The position numbers and the translations under genes are program-made. From NCBI GenBank assembly GCA_016865505.2, contig AP025252.1, positions 5,106,137 through 5,170,136 on the forward strand: a DNA stretch of 64,000 nt. Reading direction: 5' to 3'. How positions within the stretch are numbered: the stretch's first letter is position 1; each line of letters opens with the position of its first letter. The notes under the pieces are model-generated. The model saw nothing but the letters and a program-made list of their open reading frames with translations, was not told the origin of the DNA and did no database searches. This DNA is from Bryobacterales bacterium F-183. GTDB lineage: Bacteria > Acidobacteriota > Terriglobia > Bryobacterales > Bryobacteraceae. This document shows, piece after piece, positions 17,309 to 25,413 of the stretch.

Positions 17309-17895
17309 TTGACGGCCAGGGTGAAGTCTACGGTCAGGATCAAGGCGTGGTTGGCCGGTACGATGTTGCTGACGTCGAACCGCATGAGTTCGCGCTTGAC
17401 CGCGCCGGGGCCTGTGTTGGGGCTTTCTTCGAGAAGCTTTTTGGCGTCGTCGAGTAAGTTGTAGTCGAACGACTTTTCGAGGCTCTGCATGAGAGCCTGC
17501 TTGACCTTGCGGATATAGTACGAGTCCCTGTCTGTTTGCACGGCGATGTCCTTAAAACCCACGCGTCCCTTGTTGTAAAACGGAACGCCGTATACAGTGA
17601 GTTGAAAAGCGTCGCCAATTCCGACACACCGGCCAAACATATTCATCGCGGATTTGCCGGTGAACTTGGCGTTGATGGCGATTTTGCCGTTGGCCGGGGT
17701 GATTTTGGGATTCTCGAGATACGCGAAGGAGCACTTCTCGGTCTTGTTGCCCTTGACGTAGCGGCGGCCTTCGTCGGTAAAGGCCTGTTGCGCAATCATA
17801 CGTTCCAGCACCTGGTAGGAGAGCTGGATTTCGGTGGCTTGCGCGGACGCCGCGGCTAGAAATAGAAATGCGATCAGGCTTTGACGTCGTAACAA
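17305..17895 (-). CDS. Small exported protein, unknown function
   Basis: The 196-residue protein has a signal peptide (cleavage near SAQATE, residue 20). The mature part alternates helices and strands: a QLSYQVLERMIAQQAF start, a central PANGKIAINAKFTGK strand region, and an amphipathic stretch YYIRKVKQALMQSLEKSF. The pattern loosely recalls periplasmic lipid-binding or YceB/DUF1439-like proteins, but I do not recognise a family. It overlaps the PQQ-propeller gene by 22 bases at its start and the YfhO-like gene by four at its end. That places it in a tightly coupled three-gene unit and suggests a shared envelope role. Confidence 0.7.
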   Translation of the reverse strand: MLRRQSLIAFLFLAAASAQATEIQLSYQVLERMIAQQAFTDEGRRYVKGNKTEKCSFAYLENPKITPANGKIAINAKFTGKSAMNMFGRCVGIGDAFQLTVYGVPFYNKGRVGFKDIAVQTDRDSYYIRKVKQALMQSLEKSFDYNLLDDAKKLLEESPNTGPGAVKRELMRFDVSNIVPANHALILTVDFTLAVK

Positions 17896-19139
17896 CTGAG
17901 CAGACCCTGATTTCGAATGTACAGTTTGCGTCCACAGACCACGGGATGCGCCCAGGAGGGCAGACCCTGGTCCTCAATCTGGAAGCGGCCCAGCTCCTTG
18001 TAGCCGGCCGGTGTCGCTTCGGCAAGGCCCATGACGTGGCCTTCGCCGAGAAGGTAAAGCTTGCCGTCGGCTAGGGTGATGGAGCCTTTGCCGACGCTGC
18101 GATCCTTCCAGACGGATCTGCCGGTGGCGAGTTCCATACAGGTGAGGATCGCGTTTGAGAAGCCGTAGACGTGGCCCTTGTGGACCACGACGCCGCCGTG
18201 GTGATTCTGCATTTCGCGGTTGAAGTACTTCTTTTCCGCGTTGACGGTGTTGTTGGCTGCTGCCGTGAGTTCGAGCATGGTGCACCCGGTGCCGTAGGCG
18301 GAGGTGTAGAAGACGCGATTGCCTTCGAGTACGGGCGTGGTGCAGTTGGCGGTGCCGTTGGCGGGCGAGGATTCGCGCCACATCAGCTTGCCGTCAGAGG
18401 CGCGGACACCGACGCCTGCTTCCGCGGTGAGGTTCATGATGGTGCGCACGCCTGCGACGTCGGCGACGATGCAGGATGAGTAGCCAGCGCCGTCGCTGAG
18501 GCCTTTGGAGGTCCAGACATTTTTGCCGGTGGTCTTGTCGAGGGCGACGATGCAGGCATCGCGGCCACCGGGGGTGACGATGACGTTGTTGCCGTCAATC
18601 AGCGGGGACTCGCTCAGGTTCCAGTTCGGGTTCTCGCCACGGAAGTCGCGAAGGACGTTGCGCTTCCAGGCGGAACTGCCATCCTTGAAACGGATACAGC
18701 TGAGGTCGCCGTTTTCGGACATGGCGTAAATGAATTCGCCGTCGACGGTGGGGGTGGAGCGGGGGCCGGGTCCACGGTCCTGGTCGAGGCGCGGGCCGAG
18801 GATCGAAAACCAGATGGGTGCGCCGTTGGTACGGTTGAGGGCGAATACGACAGAGTCGTTGCCTTTGCGTCCCTGGACATAGATACGGTCACCGGCGATG
18901 GCGAGGGAGCCGTAGCCTTCTCCGAGGTTGGAGATCTGCCAGAGGCGCTTGGGTCCACCGGAGGGCCAGGAGGCGAGGAGGCCGGTTTCTGGTGAGATCC
19001 CGTCGCGCTTGGGTCCGCGCCACTGCGGCCAATCCTGCTGCTGGGCGGGGGACTGTGCGGAAGCGGCGCCTACCGAAGCGGTAGCGGCTGCGGCAAGACC
19101 AGAGAGGAATTGCCGGCGGTGCATCGTCGTCATCTTCAT
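17874..19139 (-). CDS. Tat-exported PQQ-type beta-propeller protein
   Basis: The 421-residue protein opens with a twin-arginine signal (MHRRQFLSGLAAAATA). An AGGAG site lies about nine bases before the ATG. DWPQWRGPKRDGIS is the usual start of outer-membrane-assembly-like or PQQ_2 propellers in acidobacteria and planctomycetes. Repeats such as GSLAIAGDRIYVQG, SPLIDGNNVIVTPGG and GSITLADGKLYLLGEG mark the blades. No dehydrogenase catalytic aspartate or calcium site is evident, so it is more likely a binding propeller than an alcohol dehydrogenase. It is the first gene of an overlapping set with the small exported protein and the YfhO-like protein. Confidence 0.85.
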   Translation of the reverse strand: MKMTTMHRRQFLSGLAAAATASVGAASAQSPAQQQDWPQWRGPKRDGISPETGLLASWPSGGPKRLWQISNLGEGYGSLAIAGDRIYVQGRKGNDSVVFALNRTNGAPIWFSILGPRLDQDRGPGPRSTPTVDGEFIYAMSENGDLSCIRFKDGSSAWKRNVLRDFRGENPNWNLSESPLIDGNNVIVTPGGRDACIVALDKTTGKNVWTSKGLSDGAGYSSCIVADVAGVRTIMNLTAEAGVGVRASDGKLMWRESSPANGTANCTTPVLEGNRVFYTSAYGTGCTMLELTAAANNTVNAEKKYFNREMQNHHGGVVVHKGHVYGFSNAILTCMELATGRSVWKDRSVGKGSITLADGKLYLLGEGHVMGLAEATPAGYKELGRFQIEDQGLPSWAHPVVCGRKLYIRNQGLLSCYDVKA

Positions 19140-19214
19140 TCGAGAATCTCCTCTGCTTCCTTCAACAAGTGTATGAAGAAGAGACGTTGCGCCGCCAGCT
19201 TATGTCACTTTGCC

Positions 19215-20057
19215 TTATGCAGCGGTCATCTCGGGGGTTTCCGAGGGGACCGACTGCCGCCAGTAGTCTTCAAACAGGCCTTTCATGGCCGCGCCCATGC
19301 CGTCGTGATCGAACATGACCGAGGTCCAGGCGGGTTTGGTGACCACCGGATCGAGCAGCGCGATCATGCCCTGCTTGCAGTCAAACAAAGCCAGTTTCAT
19401 GGGGAGGGAATCCACAAAGCGGATGTTCACACCCATGGCGAGGTACTCTTGCAGGCGCTGGAGGTGGGCATCGTCGAGCGCTCCGGCCTGAAAGATCAGG
19501 CGGCAGGCGACGCCACGCTGGCGAGCCTCGCGCACGAGCTGTTCGTCGAGGGGGTCCACGGCGTAGGGCGGGCGCGAGAATTCAAGGTACTCGTTCTGGA
19601 CCTCGCTGAGCATCTTGCGATACTGAGCGGCGGTTTGCCCCTGGTCGCCGACGATGCGGAGGAAGTCGAGGGTGCCTCGGCCTTCCTGGCCTTCGGAATA
19701 GGTTGAGTTGAGGTCCTCCACAAGCCCTGAGGCCATGCGCGCTTGTTCAGTTATCTCCTGTTGCAGTTGCTGGGAACGGCGTTCGAGATATGCGGGAACG
19801 GCCAGCGCGGGTTCGACCGCGGAGAACAACTTGGTTTTCTCCTGAATCACCTGCGCAAAACCTTTTTCCACCAGAGAGTCGAGCACTTCGTAAATCTTCT
19901 GCCGCGGGACGTGCGCGCGGGCAGCGAGTTCAAGGGCCTTGAATCGTGGATGGCCGACCAGCACCAGATAGGAGCGAGCCTCGTAGGCGTTGAGCCCCAG
20001 AGTCTGCAACCTTCTCCAGAAGCGCTGGAAATCGTTGTCTTTGAGTTCCTGGGTCAT
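19215..20057 (-). CDS. TrmB-family transcriptional regulator
   Basis: I start at the ATG at 20057 because the 35 extra codons of the longest frame are not protein-like; this gives 280 residues. The N-terminal 85 residues are a winged helix: LGLNAYEARSYLVLVGHP, then AARAHVPRQKIYEVLDSLVEKG, the classic TrmB recognition region. A coiled region (residues 90-120) leads to a C-terminal effector-like domain with a PLDEQLVREARQRG segment and an SVMFDHDGMG turn. Archaeal TrmB proteins sense sugars; bacterial ones with this arrangement are mostly uncharacterised. It is divergent from the DUF507 gene with a 92-base gap, a likely site of autoregulation. Confidence 0.87.
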   Translation of the reverse strand: MTQELKDNDFQRFWRRLQTLGLNAYEARSYLVLVGHPRFKALELAARAHVPRQKIYEVLDSLVEKGFAQVIQEKTKLFSAVEPALAVPAYLERRSQQLQQEITEQARMASGLVEDLNSTYSEGQEGRGTLDFLRIVGDQGQTAAQYRKMLSEVQNEYLEFSRPPYAVDPLDEQLVREARQRGVACRLIFQAGALDDAHLQRLQEYLAMGVNIRFVDSLPMKLALFDCKQGMIALLDPVVTKPAWTSVMFDHDGMGAAMKGLFEDYWRQSVPSETPEMTAA

Positions 20058-20149
20058 CTTCAAGTTCCTAGAGCATATCAGAAGAAGATTCGAGGGCAAG
20101 GCGGGGATTGGAGAGGCGTTTGATACACTGGACAAAGTTTCCGCAGCCC

Positions 20150-20740
20150 ATGCTTCTTGCACCCGAGTTCATCGACTACATCGCCGCGCAGTTGCTTAAG
20201 CGGATGACGCCTCGCATCATCGAGACGAGCGATCTTGGCCGCGCGGCCGAGTCGATTGCCACGTTGATTGAAGACGATCTGGCGATTGAAGATAAGTTGA
20301 ACGACGAGGCTCGCGACCTGCTGGAGCAGTACTCCGAAGTGATGCGCAAAGAAGGCATCAGCTATCAGGACATGTTCCGGAAGATCAAGAATCAGTTGAT
20401 CCAGCAGCGGAAGATCATTCGGGCGTCGGGTAGGGATACGGGCGACAAGATGAAGCTGTCGCGCGACAAGATCAACGATTTATCGCACAAGCTGGTGCAG
20501 TTGTTCAAGAGCCGGCGTGAGTTCCGTGTGAAGGGCGATGCCAATACGGCGCGGTTGGAGATTGTGAAGATTCTGACCGAGATCCTGCAGATGGAAGACA
20601 AAGTGGATCATGCCGCGCGGTTGAAGGTGAAGACGATCAAGCGCGAGATCACGGAAGGCGGCGAGGAGTGGGATGTGCTGCATCGCCGGTACTATGCGGA
20701 AGAGATGAAGAAGTTGGGGATTGATCTAGCGAAGATCTAG
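20150..20740 (+). CDS. Tandem DUF507 protein
   Basis: I start at the ATG at 20150, giving 196 residues. The second half (from about residue 104, MKLSRDKINDLSHKLVQLF) matches a complete DUF507 protein, including its EGGEEWDVLHRRYYAEEMKKLG end. The first half (PEFIDYIAAQLLKRM, then EDDLAIEDKLNDEARDLLEQY) has the same helix order and reads as a diverged copy of the domain. The protein is highly charged, all alpha-helical and lacks a signal peptide, so it is cytoplasmic. DUF507 has no known function. The 3' end overlaps the convergent zeta-toxin-like gene by 15 bases. Confidence 0.85.
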   Translation: MLLAPEFIDYIAAQLLKRMTPRIIETSDLGRAAESIATLIEDDLAIEDKLNDEARDLLEQYSEVMRKEGISYQDMFRKIKNQLIQQRKIIRASGRDTGDKMKLSRDKINDLSHKLVQLFKSRREFRVKGDANTARLEIVKILTEILQMEDKVDHAARLKVKTIKREITEGGEEWDVLHRRYYAEEMKKLGIDLAKI

Positions 20741-21295
20741 CAGGATCTTTTTTGCCCAGGCGGGGAGTTCCGTGGCCTCCCAAATGAGCTTTGCATCCAT
20801 CACCGTTGCAATTCGCCGACTGTTCGAGTGCGAGTTATCGATCAAAATCGCCTCATCTGCGAGCTTGAGCGCTTCCACACACTGTTCCATGCTTCGAACG
20901 TAGCGGCGGCGGATGTCCGCATCGGGTACATCGTGCCCGCCCTCGGCGACACGCCGTCGAACACGCTCGATGTTCAAATCCGCGTTCTCCAACGCCACGT
21001 AAATGAAAATGATCCGAAATCCGGCAGCTTTCGCTTGGCGCAGCAGATTCACCGCCCAATTCCCTGCTAACGTGCTCTCCAGAATGAAGTCGCATTGTTC
21101 GTCGATGTAGCCGCGGCATCGGTGGATCGCCTCACGGCCAGCAGAGACAGAGGCCCGCAGAGGATCTTCGGGATCGATCTGCCTGGCGATTGCGTCGGGA
21201 TCTACAAGGTTCTCACGTCCCTTCAGCAGCAGTGAAGCAGTGATCGTACTCTTGCCAGAGCCGTTAGGACCTGCGACGAGAGTCAGTATCGGCAC
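20726..21295 (-). CDS. Zeta-toxin-like P-loop kinase
   Basis: The 189-residue protein carries Walker A GPNGSGKST at residues 9-17, then NLVDPDAIARQI, where the Asp is the acidic residue expected in zeta-toxin kinases. CDFILESTLAG follows, equivalent to the family's E-S/T-T-L segment. RVRRRVAEGGHDVPDADIRRRY supplies the arginines of the lid. Zeta toxins phosphorylate UDP-N-acetylglucosamine or related sugars and poison wall synthesis; short relatives on chromosomes may have other substrates. A 77-residue gene ends four bases upstream on the same strand and is the obvious partner. The 3' end overlaps DUF507. A housekeeping kinase role cannot be excluded. Confidence 0.85.
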   Translation of the reverse strand: MPILTLVAGPNGSGKSTITASLLLKGRENLVDPDAIARQIDPEDPLRASVSAGREAIHRCRGYIDEQCDFILESTLAGNWAVNLLRQAKAAGFRIIFIYVALENADLNIERVRRRVAEGGHDVPDADIRRRYVRSMEQCVEALKLADEAILIDNSHSNSRRIATVMDAKLIWEATELPAWAKKILLDLR

Positions 21296-21298
21296 GTC

Positions 21299-21532
21299 TT
21301 ACTTGGTGATGAGATCGAGGTCGCCCACCACGGTGCTATGGGATTCGCGGGGGTTTGACGGGTTGAGCTTGACTTCCACCTTGCGGCCGTCGGCGTACTC
21401 TTCGATGTAGCGTCCCTTGTCATCCATGTAGATGACCGGCTGTCCAGCACGGAAGGCGCGCTCACGAGCGAACTCACCGACCTTGGAGAGATCGCGGAGG
21501 AACTCTTCGGTCAATATGCTGGTGTGTTCCAT
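21299..21532 (-). CDS. Small protein upstream of the zeta-like kinase, possible antitoxin
   Basis: The 77-residue acidic/basic protein begins MEHTSILTEEFLRDLSKVG and contains a short strand region, QPVIYMDDKGRYIEEYADG, ending in VVGDLDLITK. It has no membrane segment. The gene ends four bases before the zeta-like kinase starts, the spacing seen for antitoxin-toxin pairs in which the antitoxin is made first. It does not resemble the three-helix epsilon antitoxin, though several chromosomal zeta-like kinases have unrelated small partners. The call as antitoxin is inferred from position only. Confidence 0.55.
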   Translation of the reverse strand: MEHTSILTEEFLRDLSKVGEFARERAFRAGQPVIYMDDKGRYIEEYADGRKVEVKLNPSNPRESHSTVVGDLDLITK

Positions 21533-21541
21533 GACTTTATT

Positions 21542-23128
21542 CTAGCGGAGCTTGTAGATGGCGTATTTTGTGTTCTTGTACACCGGGGGTGAATCTTCGA
21601 ACTTGGTGGCTGTCTTCAAGACGATGTAGTCGACGCCTTGGTCGCGCCAGGAGGCTAGGGGCTTCTTTTTGTCGTCGGCGATTTCCATTCGACGCCACCA
21701 CTCCATCGAGAAATCTCGCGAGTAGTTCACTTGACCTCCGGACTTTTGGTCTACGTATAGCGCTCGCTGGCTGCGGACCCGGAAGACCCCTGCGACTAGG
21801 GATCGGGTAAGTTCGGGGAGTTGGAACATCGCGTCCTTGGGGGTGTTCTGCTTGGCCCAGCGGGCGACGTCGTCGATTTCGGCCTCGTGGACTTTGCCGT
21901 AGTTGGTCTGCTTTGTGACGTCTAGGAACAGCCAGCTTGTGAGTGCGAAGACCGCTACTGCCGCTACTTGCGGGTAGCGCGTGAGTAACAGGACCGCCGT
22001 GGCTACGATGGCGGCGGCGCTGGCGAGGCGGATGGGGTCGAAGAAGGCGTCGATGAGCAGGTAATGATTCAGCGCTACCAGGGCGACCGGCGTTAGCCAG
22101 ACGGCGCGTTCCCACCAGGACTTGGCGAATACTGCGGCGGCGACGCAGAGGATGCCGGAGAATGCCACGGTGTACAAGACGGCGCGGGCGGGCTGTACTT
22201 GAGCCATCAGCAGCCACTTGTAGTGCTCCATGAGCACGTACGACACGGGCATGCTGAGGAGGCCGAGTACAGGGAGGCCCAGCGCGTAGAGGCGCTGGCG
22301 TGATTGCAATCTAGGCCAGAGTCGCCAGGCGGCGGCGAGGGCGAGCAGGCCGTGGAGGCCGAATTCCTGGAAGTTGCGGGGACGCCACTGGGTAAGCCAG
22401 TTGTAGCCGGCGCGGACGCGCTGGAGTTTCTCCCATTCGGGGTCCGCCTGGCTGAAGAAGGGTTGGCGTTCGATAGTGCCTGGCTGCAGGATGGCCAGCA
22501 GGGCGGATAGGGCGATGGCACCGGCGAGGTAGGCCAGCGGGCGCCAGTTGCGGTCCCGCAGTTCGCGGTACACGAAGGGGATGAGGAATGGGATCGCGGC
22601 GGGGGCGTGGAAAAGAAACGCGATACCTGCGGCAATGGCGGCGGCGGTACTGCGGCCGTGCATGGCGAAGCCGAGTGCGAGAAAGATGAGCAGGACGGCG
22701 TAGCCTCGGGGGACCGGTTCGTATTCAAAGGTGACGACGGCGGGTCCGGCGATGAAGGTCCCGATGGCGAGGAACGCGGGGACGAGCAAGGCCGCGAGTT
22801 CGCTTAAACCTAGAGCGGTGCCAATCAGATAGAGGCCGTAGATGCCGGCGAGGCGGGTGATGAATTGGACGGCGGCGAGGACGTACTCGTAGTCGAGGCC
22901 GGTGGCTTGATGGCCGAAGCGGGCGACTTCATCGTAGATGGTGAGCGAGACGTGCTGGCGTTGCACCATGATGTCGCGCTCATAGAGCGAGGGATCGGAG
23001 ATCCGGTCGAACATCGGGGTGTAGATCTGTGTGTCCGATTGCAGCCAGGTACGGCCGGGGACGAACCAGAAGCCGCAGATGGCGAAGAAGGATAAGACAG
23101 CCCAGCGTAGCGCCGTCATCATCGTCAT
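21542..23128 (-). CDS. Polytopic membrane protein, GT-C-like
   Basis: The 528-residue protein has around eleven hydrophobic segments between residues 8 and 430 and a short soluble C-terminal domain. The first periplasmic loop has SDTQIYTPMFDRISDPSLYERDIM, a pattern of acidic residues between helices 1 and 2 that recalls GT-C glycosyltransferases. The C-terminal domain includes ARWAKQNTPKDAMFQLPE and SMEWWRRM, similar to the soluble end of several acidobacterial GT-C-like proteins. I recognise no named family. Its ATG overlaps the upstream TPR gene by four bases; ten bases separate its stop from the start of the small protein downstream. Confidence 0.7.
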   Translation of the reverse strand: MTMMTALRWAVLSFFAICGFWFVPGRTWLQSDTQIYTPMFDRISDPSLYERDIMVQRQHVSLTIYDEVARFGHQATGLDYEYVLAAVQFITRLAGIYGLYLIGTALGLSELAALLVPAFLAIGTFIAGPAVVTFEYEPVPRGYAVLLIFLALGFAMHGRSTAAAIAAGIAFLFHAPAAIPFLIPFVYRELRDRNWRPLAYLAGAIALSALLAILQPGTIERQPFFSQADPEWEKLQRVRAGYNWLTQWRPRNFQEFGLHGLLALAAAWRLWPRLQSRQRLYALGLPVLGLLSMPVSYVLMEHYKWLLMAQVQPARAVLYTVAFSGILCVAAAVFAKSWWERAVWLTPVALVALNHYLLIDAFFDPIRLASAAAIVATAVLLLTRYPQVAAVAVFALTSWLFLDVTKQTNYGKVHEAEIDDVARWAKQNTPKDAMFQLPELTRSLVAGVFRVRSQRALYVDQKSGGQVNYSRDFSMEWWRRMEIADDKKKPLASWRDQGVDYIVLKTATKFEDSPPVYKNTKYAIYKLR

Positions 23129-23799
23129 TGGGCGGGCGTCTTGTCCAATTGCTCTTTGGCCCAGCGTCGCGCGGGGTTTAGTTCGAGCGCCTTTTGGAAG
23201 GCTTTACGAGCCTCTACATTGCGGTTGGCTTTTCGTTGCGCGATGCCCAGCCAGACGTACGCGTCGGCGGATTTGGCGTTGAGCGCGATGGCTTTTTCAA
23301 AGCTCTTGATAGCGAGTTCGACACCGCCGCCGAAAGAGGATGGCAGATAGTAGTTGCCGACACCTTGGGCGATGTAGCCGTTGACGAGTTTGGGGTCGAG
23401 CTTGAGCGCGGTTTCGACTTCGCCTTGGGCGCACTTGCCGTACTTGAGACCGGCGAGAACGTTGGCGGGGATCACCTGGCCGCACAAGGTGCCGAGTACG
23501 CGATGGTATTCGGCATTGTCGCCCTTGAGTCCGATGGCCTTTTTGGCAGGGTCCATGCCGGCTTCCGCAGCGGCGCGGGCGGCGTTCTTGTCGCGCTGCT
23601 CTTGCGCGACTTCGGCGAGGTACGACTGGGCGAGCGCGACCTTGTACTGCGATTCCGCGTCGGTAGGCTTGGCCGCCGCTTTGAGCTTGGCAATTTGTTG
23701 TTCGAGGGCCGGACGATCCTGCGAGTCGCGTGACTTTCTTAAAGAGGCGTCGTCTTGCGCGGTGAAGGCGAGGACAACGAGGCTACAGTGCAGCAACAT
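23125..23799 (-). CDS. TPR-repeat protein, probably exported
   Basis: The 224-residue protein has a possible short signal peptide (MLLHCSLVVLAFTAQ). The last third contains clear tetratricopeptide units: AIKSFEKAIALNAKSADAYV followed by AQRKANRNVEARKAFQKALELNP. The middle part, with VLAGLKYGKCAQGEVETALKLDP, is a third, looser unit. TPRs bind peptides or proteins. The start overlaps the MFS gene by 17 bases and the stop overlaps the GT-C-like gene by four, so three genes are translationally linked, hinting at a common envelope task. Confidence 0.78.
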   Translation of the reverse strand: MLLHCSLVVLAFTAQDDASLRKSRDSQDRPALEQQIAKLKAAAKPTDAESQYKVALAQSYLAEVAQEQRDKNAARAAAEAGMDPAKKAIGLKGDNAEYHRVLGTLCGQVIPANVLAGLKYGKCAQGEVETALKLDPKLVNGYIAQGVGNYYLPSSFGGGVELAIKSFEKAIALNAKSADAYVWLGIAQRKANRNVEARKAFQKALELNPARRWAKEQLDKTPAQ

Positions 23800-25003
23800 C
23801 AGGGTGGACCATCCAAAAATAAACCGCTAGAACGACGAGTAACACACCGTTCCAGGTGAGCACGACCGGGAGTGTGAAATGCGGGATGAGATAGCCGGAG
23901 AGGAGCGCGCCAAGAGGCATGCCGCCGCGTAGCGAGAGGTTGTAGACGCTCATGACGCGGCCGCGCATGTCATCGGTGATGATGGACTGCACCATCGACA
24001 TCAGCATCGCGAACATGGAGATCAGGCAGGCTCCGCAGAGGAAGATAATCGCTGTGCAGAGCCAGAGCGAGCGGGAGAACGAGAACGCAATGGTAAGCAG
24101 TCCCAGGGTGGCGAGTACGATGAGCGAGGGACGCCCAAGTCCACGACGCCGGGCGAAGGCCGCAACGATCAGAGCGCCGCAGATGGAGCCGAAGCCTGAG
24201 GCGCTCAAGAGTGTGGTGAAGGCGTCGGAGTCCGCATGCAGCACTTCACGCGAGAAGACCGGCAGGAACTGCAGCAAGCTGACGGAAAGGAAGGTCATCG
24301 AGAACGTCAGGGCGATGAGGGGCACCATTGCGGCGCGGGTACGGACAAAGTCGATGCCCTGGCGCATGCTTTCGAAAACGCCTGCGGTGGTGGCCTTGGG
24401 TGTGAACGCGGGGCGAACAATGATCAGGGTGGCGATGACTGCGAGGTAGGAGACGGCGTTCATGCCGAAGCACCAGGCAGCGCCGAGCGTCTTTAGCGCC
24501 ATTCCGCCCAGGGCCGGACCGATGACGCGCGCCAGGTTGAACTGAATGGAGTTAAGCGAGATGGCGTTGGGCAGGTCCTCTTTATCGACGAGCGATGGGA
24601 CGAGGGCCGAATACGCGGGGCCGCCGAAGGCCTGCGCGGTGCCGACCAGGAAGGACAGGATGAGAATGGGCCAGACGATGGGGTTGGACTTTGAGATCAC
24701 GCCCATGAGGAGCAGGATCGTCAGAATCGCGGCGCAGGCCATTTGCAGGAACTGCGATGCGAGGAGGATGTAGCGACGGTTGATACGGTCGGCCAGTACG
24801 CCGCCGAATAACGTCAGCAGCACGATGGGGATCTGGCCGAGAAATCCGTCGAGCCCGAGTAGTTCCGACTTACCGGAGAGATCGTAGATGAGCCAGCTCT
24901 GGGCAGTGGACTGCATCCATGTGCCGATTGTGGACACACAAGCGCCCAGCCACATGAGCCGGAAGTCTCGATATCGAAATGCGCGGAAAACTCGGGCGAG
25001 CAC
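23783..25003 (-). CDS. MFS transporter, EntS/TetA-like (MFS_3)
   Basis: The 406-residue protein has twelve predicted helices. It begins FRAFRYRDFRLMWLGACVSTIGTWMQ, the hallmark of the MFS_3 group that includes the enterobactin exporter EntS. The loop between helices 2 and 3 reads GGVLADRINRRYIL, the standard MFS G-x-x-x-D-R-x-x-R motif. Helix 4-5 contains GPALGGMALKTLG. Export of a siderophore, drug or peptide is the usual role; no biosynthesis genes are near. It is followed by overlapping TPR and GT-C-like genes, and preceded by the VOC gene with a three-base gap, so all four may form one operon. Confidence 0.92.
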   Translation of the reverse strand: MLARVFRAFRYRDFRLMWLGACVSTIGTWMQSTAQSWLIYDLSGKSELLGLDGFLGQIPIVLLTLFGGVLADRINRRYILLASQFLQMACAAILTILLLMGVISKSNPIVWPILILSFLVGTAQAFGGPAYSALVPSLVDKEDLPNAISLNSIQFNLARVIGPALGGMALKTLGAAWCFGMNAVSYLAVIATLIIVRPAFTPKATTAGVFESMRQGIDFVRTRAAMVPLIALTFSMTFLSVSLLQFLPVFSREVLHADSDAFTTLLSASGFGSICGALIVAAFARRRGLGRPSLIVLATLGLLTIAFSFSRSLWLCTAIIFLCGACLISMFAMLMSMVQSIITDDMRGRVMSVYNLSLRGGMPLGALLSGYLIPHFTLPVVLTWNGVLLVVLAVYFWMVHPDVAAL

Positions 25004-25006
25004 GAG

Positions 25007-25381
25007 TTAGGGGAGGGGCTTTTCCCGCTTGATCAGGTGGAAGACGTTGCCGTCGCAGTCCTCAAAGAAGACGAGGCGGTTGCCCTGCATCTCGTAGGGT
25101 TCGACGACGCACTTGACGTTCTTGCCTCTGAGTTCGGCGGTGGCCGCGTCAAAGTCCGTGACTTCGATGGCCAGGTGGCTGATGCCGGGGGTCTTCAACT
25201 GGACCTGCGGGCGGTCGCCTTCCGACGGGATGATTTCGAGCATCGTACCGTTGGCCGCCTTGACGAAGAAGAAGGGGCCGTAGGTGAAGTTGATGTGGAA
25301 GCCGAGGTGATCGCAATACCAATCGGCGAGTTTTTTGGGGTCCGGCGAGGCGATGGCCGTGTGTTCGAGTCCGATGAACAT
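25007..25381 (-). CDS. VOC (glyoxalase/dioxygenase fold) family protein
   Basis: I start at the ATG at 25381, giving 124 residues; the longer frame runs out of frame through the neighbouring DUF1080 gene. The vicinal-oxygen-chelate pattern is clear: FIGLEHTAIASPDPKKLADWYCDHLGF with a metal-binding His (H7), a central GISHLAIEVTDFDAA with the second His, and GNRLVFFEDCDGNVFHLI with the C-terminal strand. Members open C-C bonds, isomerise hemithioacetals or bind antibiotics. No specific subfamily is recognised. The gene sits three bases upstream of the MFS gene, so a detoxification or resistance function together with that exporter is conceivable. Confidence 0.88.
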   Translation of the reverse strand: MFIGLEHTAIASPDPKKLADWYCDHLGFHINFTYGPFFFVKAANGTMLEIIPSEGDRPQVQLKTPGISHLAIEVTDFDAATAELRGKNVKCVVEPYEMQGNRLVFFEDCDGNVFHLIKREKPLP

Positions 25382-25413
25382 GATCGCGGAAATAGCCAGT
25401 GTAACAGGCGTGT

